This document shows, piece by piece, positions 16,460 to 23,743 of a DNA stretch of 64,000 nucleotides (within the stretch, counting starts at the first letter, position 1; every line of letters starts with the position of its first letter). The DNA comes from JALYUS01 sp038231255 (GTDB lineage Bacteria > Chloroflexota > Chloroflexia > Thermomicrobiales > JALYUS01). Below the pieces are notes generated by a model that worked only from the letters and a program-made list of their open reading frames with translations, was not told the DNA's origin and searched no databases. Location: assembly GCA_038231255.1 (NCBI GenBank), contig JBBRLR010000003.1:44866-108865 (forward strand). Reading direction: 5' to 3'. The position numbers were made by a program, and so were the translations under genes.

Positions 16460-16834
16460 ATGAGCAAAGCATACAGTGACGATCTCCGGTTTCGCATCGT
16501 CCGGGCGGTCGAGGACGAAGGAATGAGCCAGTCCGCAGCGGCTGTCCGTTTCGCCGTTGGCCTCGCCAGCGTCAAGCGCTATCTGCGCCAGTGGCGGACC
16601 ACCCGTGACCTCGCACCCCGTCCCCACCCCGGCAGGCCCCGCGCCATCCCGCCTGCTGCCCAGGACCGCCTCGTCGCAGTGTTCGCCGACGATCCCGACG
16701 CCCCCCTCGCCGCCTATTGCGCGCGATGGGAGCGGGAGACGGGCATTGTGGTGAGCCAGAGCACGATGTGTCGCGCCCAGCGGCGGGTAGGATGGACGGT
16801 AAAAAAAGTCCTTGATCGCCAGCGAGCGAGATGA
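16460..16834 (+). CDS. IS630 transposase, N-terminal (HTH) part
   Basis: 124 codons. Helix-turn-helix region: Y-S-D-D-L-R-F-R-I-V-R-A-V, then S-Q-S-A-A-A-V-R-F-A-V-G-L-A-S-V-K-R-Y-L, followed by the second HTH and R-P-G-R-P-like linker that bind the ends. The frame is lost at a run of seven A (16801-16807): with six A it would read K-K-S-L-I-A-S-E-R-D-E-A-A-R, the expected continuation. The extra A is either a mutation or a slippage site. Confidence 0.8.
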   Translation: MSKAYSDDLRFRIVRAVEDEGMSQSAAAVRFAVGLASVKRYLRQWRTTRDLAPRPHPGRPRAIPPAAQDRLVAVFADDPDAPLAAYCARWERETGIVVSQSTMCRAQRRVGWTVKKVLDRQRAR

Positions 16835-16890
16835 AGCCGCCCGTGCGATGTGGCGAGCGATGAGCGGCACGGTGGGAGGCGGATTCACTC

Positions 16891-17421
16891 GTGTTCGTGG
16901 ACGAGAGCGGCACGCAGACGAATATGACCCCTCGGTACAGTCGAGCACCACGCGGACAGCGGGCGGCGGGGGTAGCCCCGCGCAACCACGGCAAGAACAC
17001 GACGCTGATCGCGGCAGTGTCTGCGGAAGGGATCGGAGCGGCGATGACGCTGGAAGGGGCGGCGGATGCGGACGCCTTCGTCGCCGGGCGCCCTCTGGGC
17101 AGCATGACTCATTTCCTCGTGCCAACCCTGACGCCAGGGCAGATCGTGGTGATAGACAATCTGAGCGTGCACAAGGACAAGCGCGTCGCGCCACTGATTG
17201 CGGGGGCGCAGTGCCGCCTGGTCTATTTGCCCGCCTACTCGCCAGATTTCACGCCGATCGAGCAGGCGTTCAGCAAGCTCAAGACCTTCCTGCGGCGTGC
17301 GGAGGCGCGGACACGGGAAGGATTGGCGACAGCGATCACGACGGCACTCGCGACGATCACGGCGACCGACGTCGCAGGCTGGTTTGCCGCGTGCGGCTAT
17401 CCGCTCATAACGGATCAGTAA
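16891..17421 (+). CDS. IS630 transposase, C-terminal DDE part (frameshifted)
   Basis: Catalytic domain with the three acidic residues: F-V-D-E-S-G (first Asp), V-I-D-N-L-S-V-H (second Asp) and Y-S-P-D-F-T-P-I-E-Q-A-F-S-K-L-K (Glu). It begins at GTG 16891 in a third frame; between the A7 run and here the protein-like sequence runs in yet another frame (S-E-R-D-E-A-A-R-A-M-W-R-A-M-S-G), so a second shift lies near 16870-16890. The copy is probably inactive unless both shifts are bridged. Confidence 0.75.
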   Translation: MFVDESGTQTNMTPRYSRAPRGQRAAGVAPRNHGKNTTLIAAVSAEGIGAAMTLEGAADADAFVAGRPLGSMTHFLVPTLTPGQIVVIDNLSVHKDKRVAPLIAGAQCRLVYLPAYSPDFTPIEQAFSKLKTFLRRAEARTREGLATAITTALATITATDVAGWFAACGYPLITDQ

Positions 17422-17619
17422 CTATGCGAACCGCTCTAGGCAAGAGTTTGGTGTCCCACTCCCGAACGAAAAATCGCTACCCCCCAATGTTGTCCGTATT
17501 TGGACAGGATCGCTCGACTGGCGTGATGACGAGTTCTGGTTTCATCGGCAAGCGTCGGAGCCATGGCCGAGACAGGAATAATCGCTCCATGGCGGTAGGA
17601 GGAGGCTGGACCGAGCAGA

Positions 17620-18045
17620 TTACCCCGGCACGTCCACCATGACCATTTGCTGCTCGACCGAGACGTCGTACGTCTCGGCAACGTAGGGGCCGGGTGCGAG
17701 GCCGGGGGCGGGGGGCGGTTCGTCGGTGGCGACACCGCCCGGCGCGACGGTCACGTCGTAGCGGCGGACGCGCACCTTCGCCGGGTCAAACCACGACTGC
17801 CCGGTGCGGATGTCGAACTCCCAACCATGCCACGGGCAGCGCAGGATTTCGCCCTGGCGGCTGTACTGGTACTCGCCCGGCGTTTCGGCGATCACGAAGC
17901 CGGAGACGCGCCCGGTGCAGAGCGGCCCGCCCTGATGCGGGCAACTGTTACGTAGCGCGAAGAACTCCCCGCCGACGTTGAACACTCCGATGGATCGCCC
18001 CGCCACCTCGACGATCTTGTGCCTGCCGGGCGGTATTTCGTCCAC
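17620..18045 (-). CDS. Rieske 2Fe-2S ferredoxin-like protein
   Basis: 141 residues from GTG 18045. The Rieske motifs are C-P-H-Q-G-G (first Cys/His pair) and C-P-W-H-G-W-E-F-D (second pair), with the long insertion of dioxygenase-type ferredoxins between them. Seven conserved-looking codons (A-I-K-H-I-V-A-P) lie in frame upstream of the GTG without a normal start codon, so the true start may be slightly earlier or the 5' end altered by the repeat fragment GGGGGTTAGG there. It lies 54 bp downstream of the amidohydrolase gene and is probably its electron-transfer or accessory partner. Confidence 0.85.
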   Translation of the reverse strand: MDEIPPGRHKIVEVAGRSIGVFNVGGEFFALRNSCPHQGGPLCTGRVSGFVIAETPGEYQYSRQGEILRCPWHGWEFDIRTGQSWFDPAKVRVRRYDVTVAPGGVATDEPPPAPGLAPGPYVAETYDVSVEQQMVMVDVPG

Positions 18046-18099
18046 GGGTGCGACGATGTGCTTGATTGCCCTAACCCCCTGATGAGTTCGAACTCCGAA

Positions 18100-19188
18100 C
18101 TACCCTAGCCGATACAGCCGCTTCGCGTTGCTAGCCATGATACCTGCTTCGACAGCAGGGGCGAGGCGGGCAGGGATCGCCTGATCGGGCGCATCGAAGT
18201 CCCAGTGCGGGTAATCGGTCGCGAACATCAGGTGATCGGCCATGCCGAGGTGGTCGAGCAGTTGGACGAAGTGCTCCGGCTTGGCCGGTTCCTCCATCGG
18301 CTGCGTCGTCAGCCAGACGTGCTGGCGGATCTGCTCGGACGGGGCGCGCTTCAGGTCGGGCACTTCGGACTTCAGCCGCTTCCACGCCGTATCCAGCCGC
18401 CACATCAGCGGGGCGAGCCAGGCGAAGCCGCCCTCGATCAGGACGATATTCAGATCCGGGAAGCGCTCGAAAACTCCCTCGCAGACGAAACTGGCGATCT
18501 GCGCCTGGAAGACCTGCGACGTGCCGCCGTGATCTTCGAGATAGAATGAAGGCCAGCCCGCACCGGTGAAGGGATTGCCGCCCGCGCCGCCGAAGTGGAT
18601 GCCGACGGGCAGGCCGTTGCGCTCCGCCGCTTCGTAGATCTTCCAAAAGCGCCGCTTGCCGAGCGGCTCGCGCGAGCGGATCAGCATTAGCACCTGCGCG
18701 AAACGGGAATCGCGCGCCGCCCGGTCAATCTCCGCCGCCGCGAGATCGCCGTCCTCATAGGGGATGACGATCGAGCCTTTGAGACGCGGTTCGGGTTCCA
18801 GCCATTCCGCCACCTGCCATTCGTTGACGGCGCGGGCGAGTGCGGCAGTGTACTCGACATACGGCCCCTGAATGGCGACGAGCGGGTTGCAAATGCCGTA
18901 CTCGATATTCCACGCGTCGAGCAACTGCTTCTGGAGGAAGGGGAGATCGGCGCCGGGGGGGCGACCGGACGGTGGCCAGGCGTCGGTGCGCGCGGCGTTC
19001 GGGTTGGCTCGCGGATAGATGCTGCCGGTGTAGGCGCGCATCCCATACTGCGCGTGATACTGCCGCCATCGTTCCGGCAGGTACGGATACAGGTCCTTGT
19101 CCGAAGCGACGGCGTTGTGGATGTCGCCATCCACGACCTGCGCCTTGGTGCGCGCTCGTGTCGGTGTTCGCGTCAGGGTTTGGGCCAC
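18100..19188 (-). CDS. Amidohydrolase-superfamily protein (amidohydrolase 2 type)
   Basis: 362 residues from a GTG with AAGGAGG 6 nt upstream. TIM-barrel metal-dependent hydrolase: D-G-D-I-H-N near residue 20 (the HxH-like first strand reduced to D-x-H), G-I-H-F-G-G (metal His) and A-T-D-Y-P-H-W-D (catalytic Asp). This is the ACMSD/amidohydrolase 2 branch, often decarboxylases or hydrolases of aromatic or carboxylated compounds. The next gene encodes a Rieske protein, and the pair recurs in Chloroflexota, which hints at aromatic or xenobiotic degradation (inference). Confidence 0.82.
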   Translation of the reverse strand: MAQTLTRTPTRARTKAQVVDGDIHNAVASDKDLYPYLPERWRQYHAQYGMRAYTGSIYPRANPNAARTDAWPPSGRPPGADLPFLQKQLLDAWNIEYGICNPLVAIQGPYVEYTAALARAVNEWQVAEWLEPEPRLKGSIVIPYEDGDLAAAEIDRAARDSRFAQVLMLIRSREPLGKRRFWKIYEAAERNGLPVGIHFGGAGGNPFTGAGWPSFYLEDHGGTSQVFQAQIASFVCEGVFERFPDLNIVLIEGGFAWLAPLMWRLDTAWKRLKSEVPDLKRAPSEQIRQHVWLTTQPMEEPAKPEHFVQLLDHLGMADHLMFATDYPHWDFDAPDQAIPARLAPAVEAGIMASNAKRLYRLG

Positions 19189-19250
19189 GGCTTGCCTCCT
19201 TCTCGCTGCACGTCTCAGGAGATTATCGCATGGTTTGTCCTCACCCCCAA

Positions 19251-19284
19251 CCCCTCTCCATTGCTGACAAGCAATGGAGAGGGG
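19251..19284. terminator. Perfect 15-bp hairpin between tandem genes
   Basis: CCCCTCTCCATTGCT pairs fully with AGCAATGGAGAGGGG around a GACA loop, downstream of the gene ending at 19292 on the other side and upstream of the amidohydrolase start. There is no T-run. The preceding CACCCCCAACCCCTCTCC resembles the C-rich arms of the intergenic repeats seen elsewhere. Confidence 0.5.
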
Positions 19285-19291
19285 AGCAACA

Positions 19292-20569
19292 CTACGTCTG
19301 GAACGTTACCGTGGCGAGAATCGCCTGGATGTCGTTATAGTTCGGCATCGGGTTGGCGTCGGCGAGTGCAATGAAGGAGTAGATTTTGTCCTTGTGGATG
19401 ACGACGACAATAATGCTTGATACGGGCGATCCGTCCTGGCGGGTGCCGGCGACCCGGTATGCCTGCGCCGGCTCGCCGCCGATCGTCGTCTTCAGGGCGG
19501 ACTCATCCGTGGTGCTGCCGTTGACGAGCATGTGCGCCGATGTGATGTACCCCGTGAGGATGTCCGTCAGGCTGGTGGGTGGATCCGATTGGTCATCAAT
19601 CTGCACCACCAGTTGCTGCTTCGGCCCCGGGCCGAAGATCGTCGCGCGCGGTGGCCCGGCGGTCACGGGTGTCGTGTCCAGTTTCCAGTTCGCGGGGAAG
19701 CTGAAGGCGACGGTACCGTTGAGGACGAGATATTGCTGCCCGGCGCTGCCACCGGTGTCAGTAGGCGGGGCGGCGGTCGCGCCATTTGGGTAGCGCCAGG
19801 CGAAATAATGCTGGCCGATGTTGCCCATCTCGACCTTGAAGGCGGCTGGGTTACTCGGGGTATAGGTGAGGGCGCGCCGCTCGAAGATCTGCACCATCAC
19901 GTCCTTCGGCGCGCCGCCGACCTTCACCGTCGCGAGAAACGGCTCGGAAATCGCATAGCCAATGGTCGGCAGCCCCGCCTTCGCGCGGTAGTCCGCGAAA
20001 CCGGCGGCGACGTTATGCCGCGTCGGGCCGTCGAACGCGCCGACCTGTATTGCCGGGTCGGGGAGCACCGCGTCGGTTGCGCCGACTGTTCCATCTGCCC
20101 CGATCACGGTGTTGATGGGTACGCCGGGCTTGCTTGTCGCCGGTTGGAGAAGGCTCGCACCCTTGCTCGCCAGCCCGGCGTAAGTCGGGGCCGGGTTGCT
20201 TGCATCGCCCGCGATGGAGATGTTCGGTGGCGCTTGATTCTGGAAAGAATTATCGCCGATCTGGATGCGGCCCGTGATGATCTCGGTGGCGAGCAGGCCG
20301 TTGGTCACCGCGCCGTTCGTCAGCTCCATCCGCCCTTTATCGAAGTATTGGACGAGGCGCTGCCCGCCGCTCGCTTCTTTGTATGCTTCCTGCTGACCGT
20401 CCTTCGCCGTTTCGAGCGGCCCCCAGAAGTTTGGCGTTACTGCCTCGCCTTGCTGCCACTGGCCCTGGAAGGCCGAAGTGGCGTACCCGGAGGCCGCCTG
20501 CGCCCCCGTGGACGCCGTCACGAGCGCGATAGCCAGCACAGCCACGAAGATCACCCGGCTCCGATGCAT
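19292..20569 (-). CDS. Secreted protein of unknown function
   Basis: 425 residues; ATG with GAGGGGG upstream. Signal peptide at residues 1-26 (V-I-F-V-A-V-L-A-I-A-L-V, cleavage after A-Q-A). The first half (F-W-G-P-L-E-T-A-K-D-G, then V-Q-Y-F-D-K-G-R-M-E-L-T) is a repeat-type domain seen in Chloroflexota secreted proteins, where Q-Y-F-x-x-G-R-x-E is typical. The C-terminal about 150 residues (V-A-F-S-F-P-A-N-W) resemble PsbP/DUF1795-like beta-sandwich lipoproteins. No catalytic motif is visible. It is divergent from the rhomboid-like gene, with 43 bp between the starts. Confidence 0.7.
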   Translation of the reverse strand: MHRSRVIFVAVLAIALVTASTGAQAASGYATSAFQGQWQQGEAVTPNFWGPLETAKDGQQEAYKEASGGQRLVQYFDKGRMELTNGAVTNGLLATEIITGRIQIGDNSFQNQAPPNISIAGDASNPAPTYAGLASKGASLLQPATSKPGVPINTVIGADGTVGATDAVLPDPAIQVGAFDGPTRHNVAAGFADYRAKAGLPTIGYAISEPFLATVKVGGAPKDVMVQIFERRALTYTPSNPAAFKVEMGNIGQHYFAWRYPNGATAAPPTDTGGSAGQQYLVLNGTVAFSFPANWKLDTTPVTAGPPRATIFGPGPKQQLVVQIDDQSDPPTSLTDILTGYITSAHMLVNGSTTDESALKTTIGGEPAQAYRVAGTRQDGSPVSSIIVVVIHKDKIYSFIALADANPMPNYNDIQAILATVTFQT

Positions 20570-20612
20570 GTTCCCCCTCTTTCCCACTCCACGACAATCC
20601 GCCACAACTCGC

Positions 20613-21017
20613 GTGACAATACCGGAATCGCCCGTCGCTGTCGAGACGCGGCGCGGAGAACCGTGCGCCGCGCTCGCCGGGTGGTGTGCGGGGGCGTGGC
20701 AGGCGGTCGCCGCGTTCTGTCTGCCGAACCTCGTTGGGACGGCGCTCCTCTCGCTCGGCATCATCTGGCCGCTCGACGCGGCAGGCTTCGCGTTCGCACA
20801 CCGCTGGGCGACGGAACCCGATTCCGGCGCGTCCGTCGGCATCTACGGCACGCTCGGCTTCCTGCTCGCGCTCCTGCCGCGTCCGCTGCGTTGGGTCGCC
20901 CTCGCAGGTATGGCGGCGTGGCTCGTTCTCGCGATCGTTCACGAGCGGCATGTTTGGAATATCGAGCATCTCGGTGGCTACGCGCTTGGCGTGTCGCTGA
21001 CGCGCTGGAGACGTTAG
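20613..21017 (+). CDS. Short rhomboid-like membrane protein
   Basis: 134 residues from GTG 20613; the start is uncertain because no clear ribosome-binding sequence is seen. Four membrane segments. The segment S-G-A-S-V-G-I-Y-G-T-L-G matches the rhomboid catalytic serine motif (G-x-S-x-x-x-G), and E-H-L-G-G-Y-A-L-G in the last helix matches the catalytic histidine helix (H-x-x-G-x-x-x-G). Rhomboids usually have six or more helices and about 200 residues, so this is a minimal or N-terminally truncated form; part may be encoded upstream, overlapping the divergent gene. Probable intramembrane serine protease. Confidence 0.5.
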   Translation: MTIPESPVAVETRRGEPCAALAGWCAGAWQAVAAFCLPNLVGTALLSLGIIWPLDAAGFAFAHRWATEPDSGASVGIYGTLGFLLALLPRPLRWVALAGMAAWLVLAIVHERHVWNIEHLGGYALGVSLTRWRR

Positions 21018-21097
21018 TCCATCCCCTTCACGACGCACCTTCGTCTATTCCCCTGACAAGTCCCGATTCTATGGAAGGAAGACGACGCATAGGCGGC

Positions 21098-21131
21098 TTT
21101 TCTTCGTCTAAGGGGGATTAGACGAAGAAAA
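21098..21131. terminator. Bidirectional intrinsic terminator
   Basis: TTTTCTTCGTCTAA pairs perfectly with TTAGACGAAGAAAA (14 bp) around a GGGGGA loop. A and T runs at both stem ends let it terminate on either strand. It lies 80 bp after the rhomboid-like gene stop. Confidence 0.7.
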
Positions 21132-21291
21132 CGTCGCGATAGTCCAGCATCGCACATGTCGCCTTGGACGTTTTCTCGGTTGTTGAGCCAGATTATTGCA
21201 CGAGCCTGGTTGGCTACGTGTGGCAAGGTTGCGATACTACATCCGGTTTCGTGGACTTCTCTTCTGTCCAATTGCTACTCAAGGAGGCACT

Positions 21292-21726
21292 ATGCAAGGT
21301 TTCACTGGTATTGGCCACATCGCGATTCGAGCGCGGGACCTCGACCCGATGCTCGATTTCTACACGCAAACCCTCGGCCTCGCGGAGATGTTCCGCCTCC
21401 ATCAGGACAACGGCGACCTGATGCTCGTCTATGTCCGCGTCACCGAGACGCAGTATCTGGAGTTCTTCCCGAATGGCACGGGCGACGGCCCCGCACCGCG
21501 CGAGGCGGTCGGCCTCAACCATGTTTGTCTGACGGTGGATGATCTCGACGCGGTCGTCGCGCAACTGACCGAACGCGGCGTCCCGCTCACTCGCCCGCTC
21601 ATTACCGGCAAGGACGGCAACCGCCAGGCCTGGATCGAGGACCCGGAGGGAAACCGGCTCGAACTGATGGAGATGTCCCCCACATCAAAGCAGGCCGAAG
21701 CCCTCGCCCGGTTGCGGAACGGGTAG
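21292..21726 (+). CDS. VOC (glyoxalase/bleomycin-resistance) family protein
   Basis: 144 residues; AAGGAGG lies 5 nt before the ATG. Two beta-alpha-beta-beta-beta modules: G-I-G-H-I-A-I-R-A-R-D-L (metal His in the first), L-E-F-F-P-N-G (Glu), L-N-H-V-C-L-T-V-D-D-L-D (second His) and R-L-E-L-M-E-M (second Glu). All four metal-ligand positions of a glyoxalase-type site are present, so it is probably an active lyase or isomerase (lactoylglutathione lyase- or methylmalonyl-CoA epimerase-like). Monocistronic, bounded by the terminator at 21098 and the repeat at 21732. Confidence 0.8.
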   Translation: MQGFTGIGHIAIRARDLDPMLDFYTQTLGLAEMFRLHQDNGDLMLVYVRVTETQYLEFFPNGTGDGPAPREAVGLNHVCLTVDDLDAVVAQLTERGVPLTRPLITGKDGNRQAWIEDPEGNRLELMEMSPTSKQAEALARLRNG

Positions 21727-21731
21727 CGACC

Positions 21732-21837
21732 GGGGAGGAGCGCAGAGGAAGAAAAGAAGGAAGGACGAGATAATCTCTCCGTTATCTCAATCCCTTTCCC
21801 TTCTTTGCGCCCTCTGCGCCCTCTGCGCTCCTCCCTG
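21732..21837. repeat. Intergenic inverted repeat, GGAGGAGCGCAGAGG family
   Basis: Left arm GGGGAGGAGCGCAGAGGAAG and right arm ending GCGCTCCTCCC, with the right arm carrying tandem GCGCCCTCT units. It fills the space between two convergent stops (VOC at 21726 and MBL at 21842). Long imperfect hairpin. Confidence 0.6.
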
Positions 21838-21841
21838 ATTC

Positions 21842-22552
21842 CTACGAATAGTAGTCCGGAGATTTCTTGAGCGTCTTCCACTGGTCCGGGTCGTGGCCGT
21901 GGATGATGAGGGTGACGCCTTCGCGAGCGGCAAGGTCCATCAGTTTGCGGGTGCTGGCGCGGGTGGCCGCTTCGTCCATGTCGGCGGGGCCGATCGTGCG
22001 CGTCGCCGGGTCGCGTTGGTCCATGCGCGGGATGGCGTCAATCGCCAACAGCACCGGGCCGGTGTCCGGCAGGCGGACGAGGACGGACTGATGGCCCGGC
22101 TTGTGGCCGGTCGTCGCGATCAGTTCGATGCCCGGTAGCAGTTCGGTGTCGCCGTCCACGGTGCGGTAGTGGAGGCCGGGCGCATCCCAATGCTCGCGCA
22201 TCGCCTGGAAGCGGGGATGCTCCCGCGCCATGTCCAGATGCTCTTTTTGGATGGCGATTTCCGCGTCCGGGAACTCATCGTGGCCACCGGCGTGGTCGCC
22301 ATCGAGATGGGTGGCGATGAGGTAGCGGATGTCGCGCGGGGCGAGGCCGAGCGCCGCCAACTGGTTAACGACGTAATCCGCCTCGTCAATCTTCGGTCCC
22401 GGCTCGCTCGATTGTTTAAATGCGCCGATCATCTCCTTGCCGAAGCCGGTATCCACGAGCACATTCGTGCCGTCGTCCGCTTGGATCAGGTAGCCGGGGT
22501 AGGGGGTGCCATTCGCTGAGTTGACGCCGTACACAAAGAGATACAGTCGCAT
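21842..22552 (-). CDS. Metallo-beta-lactamase-fold hydrolase (lactonase-like)
   Basis: 236 residues; AAAGGAG before the ATG. Zinc motif H-L-D-G-D-H-A-G-G (about residues 80-88), then T-T-G-H-K-P-G-H-Q (His of site 1), I-D-A-I-P (bridging Asp) and I-I-H-G-H-D-P (final His). The order and length match N-acyl-homoserine lactone lactonases (AiiA-like) and related lactonases. Substrate specificity cannot be read. It follows PPK2 on the same strand with a repeat between. Confidence 0.82.
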   Translation of the reverse strand: MRLYLFVYGVNSANGTPYPGYLIQADDGTNVLVDTGFGKEMIGAFKQSSEPGPKIDEADYVVNQLAALGLAPRDIRYLIATHLDGDHAGGHDEFPDAEIAIQKEHLDMAREHPRFQAMREHWDAPGLHYRTVDGDTELLPGIELIATTGHKPGHQSVLVRLPDTGPVLLAIDAIPRMDQRDPATRTIGPADMDEAATRASTRKLMDLAAREGVTLIIHGHDPDQWKTLKKSPDYYS

Positions 22553-22568
22553 CGGTTGCTCCTTTACG

Positions 22569-22623
22569 GGCTCAAGGCTCGGAGTTCGAGATTCGGGGCG
22601 GATTTCCTCGAACCTCGAACTTC
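22569..22623. repeat. Intergenic inverted repeat, GTTCGAGGTTCGGGG family
   Basis: Left arm GGAGTTCGAGATTCGGGG and right arm CCTCGAACCTCGAACTTCC, between the PPK2 stop (22625) and the MBL gene start. Same family as 41349-41418 and, more weakly, 23525-23592. Confidence 0.6.
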
Positions 22624-22624
22624 C

Positions 22625-23479
22625 CTACGGATGATCGGTCGTGTTTCGTGCCCGCAGTTGGGCGATGGCGGCGAGTTGTTGCTTGCCGCGCTCGGCCAAC
22701 GCCTCCCGCCATGATGGGACGTACGGGCGCAGCGTGGCGAGGATCGTTTCGGTGATGACGAGGTCGCGGAACCACTTCTTATCCGCCGGAACGATGTACC
22801 ACGGCGCTTCCTTTGTGCTGCACTTGCTCAGGGCGGCTTCATACCCTTCCTGATAATCGTCCCATTTTTCGCGCTCGATCCAATCGCCCGGCGCGAGTTT
22901 CCACGCTTTTGTCGGGTCCTTTTCCCGCGCCAAAAGTCGCTCGCGCTGCTCATCCTTGCTGATGTGGAGGAAGAATTTGAGGACGATCGTATCGTTTTCC
23001 GCCAGCAGTTGCTCGAAGTGATTGATGGCATCGTATCGCCGCTTCCAGACCGCCTTCGGGACGAGATCGTGGACGCGCACGATGAGTACATCTTCGTAGT
23101 GCGAGCGATTGAAAATGCCGATCATCCCCTTCGCGGGTGTATACGGGTGGATGCGCCACAGGAAATCGTGCGCGAGGTCGGTGGCGGTCGGCTCTTTGAA
23201 AGCGACGACATCGCACCCCTGCGGGTTGATCGGCGCCATCACCTTGCGGATCGTGCCGTCCTTGCCACTCGTGTCCATCCCTTGCAGGACGATCAGCACG
23301 CTCTGCCGCGCCGCGCCGTAGAGCAGTTCCTGCATCTCCGTGAACTCCGCCCACCGCGCCTGCGTCCGCGCCTCCGCCTCTTCGCGCTTCAGGGTGCCTG
23401 TGTCGGCGGGATCGTGGTCGCGCAGGCGCACCTTGGTCCGGGGCGGAACGCGGATCGCCAGTGAGTCGTCATGCGCCAT
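22625..23479 (-). CDS. ppk2: Polyphosphate kinase 2 family protein
   Basis: 284 residues from the ATG at 23479 (AAGGAG 10 nt upstream). Walker A G-M-D-T-S-G-K-D-G-T, the lid segment F-N-R-S-H-Y-E-D-V and the R-x-R-Y-D-A-I-N-H-F-E motif are diagnostic of PPK2. The class I form (one domain, about 280 residues) usually uses polyphosphate to phosphorylate ADP or GDP. Cytoplasmic. It fits the stress theme of the genome but has no regulon operator nearby. Confidence 0.9.
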   Translation of the reverse strand: MAHDDSLAIRVPPRTKVRLRDHDPADTGTLKREEAEARTQARWAEFTEMQELLYGAARQSVLIVLQGMDTSGKDGTIRKVMAPINPQGCDVVAFKEPTATDLAHDFLWRIHPYTPAKGMIGIFNRSHYEDVLIVRVHDLVPKAVWKRRYDAINHFEQLLAENDTIVLKFFLHISKDEQRERLLAREKDPTKAWKLAPGDWIEREKWDDYQEGYEAALSKCSTKEAPWYIVPADKKWFRDLVITETILATLRPYVPSWREALAERGKQQLAAIAQLRARNTTDHP

Positions 23480-23524
23480 TCGATGGTCACTCCTTTCCAT
23501 TCAGGGGCGCAGTATAGCGCACGA

Positions 23525-23592
23525 GGAAGTTCGCAGTTCGAGGGCCGAAGTCGAGGAAGGCTCGATCCTGGTATTTCGAACTCAGAACTTTA
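23525..23592. repeat. Diverged inverted repeat, GTTCGAGG family
   Basis: GAAGTTCGCAGTTCGAGGG on the left and TTCGAACTCAGAACTT on the right; an imperfect copy of the family at 22569. It lies in the region between divergent PPK2 and the sugar-binding protein gene, where promoters must also lie. Confidence 0.45.
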
Positions 23593-23743
23593 TTGACAGT
23601 GCCGTAGTGAAAACGTAGAGTGCGCGTACAGACAGGCATTATGGGACCGACGATGCGGGTGAGGGAACAAAAGCGTCCTCACCGTTCACTATTCATCGGT
23701 CGTATCGGTAGCCGATGTGTGAGGTGATTTGAGGAGGATGAGG

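Larger units (their letters stand above)
16435..17436 (+). mobile_element. IS630/Tc1-mariner-type insertion sequence
   Basis: About 1002 bp flanked by TA at 16433-16434 and 17437-17438, the target duplication typical of IS630. The ends are fixed by the reconstructed host reading frame, not by guessing. The terminal inverted repeats are imperfect (GAGCCGGTGCGAGACTA near the left end against GAGCGGTTCGCATAGTT read inward from the right). It carries two transposase frames that are not in one frame. Confidence 0.8.
15486..17581 (+). pseudogene. SUKH (SMI1/KNR4)-like gene split by an IS630-type insertion
   Basis: The 5' part (15486-16434) encodes about 316 residues. An N-terminal region without a family I recognise is followed by a SUKH-like segment (E-V-D-A-I-E-C-R-C-A-F-R-F-P-P-D-L-R-A-F-L, then F-P-D-W-R-N). 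The 3' part (17439-17581) continues as Q-E-F-G-V-P-L-P-N-E-K-S-L-P-P and W-T-G-S-L-D-W-R-D-D-E-F-W-F-H to TAA. Joining the parts at one TA restores a single frame of 1092 nt with no stop. The interrupted 5' frame ends at TAG 16452-16454 inside the element, replacing the last 47 residues. SUKH proteins often act as immunity proteins to toxins. Base composition is lower in G+C than that of its neighbours. Confidence 0.75.

Noticed and set aside
20600..20622. TTGTCACGCGAGTTGTGGC upstream of the secreted-protein gene as an operator copy
   Set aside because: The spacing is one base too long and the second half-site is poor; it could be a promoter element but not a clear regulon member.
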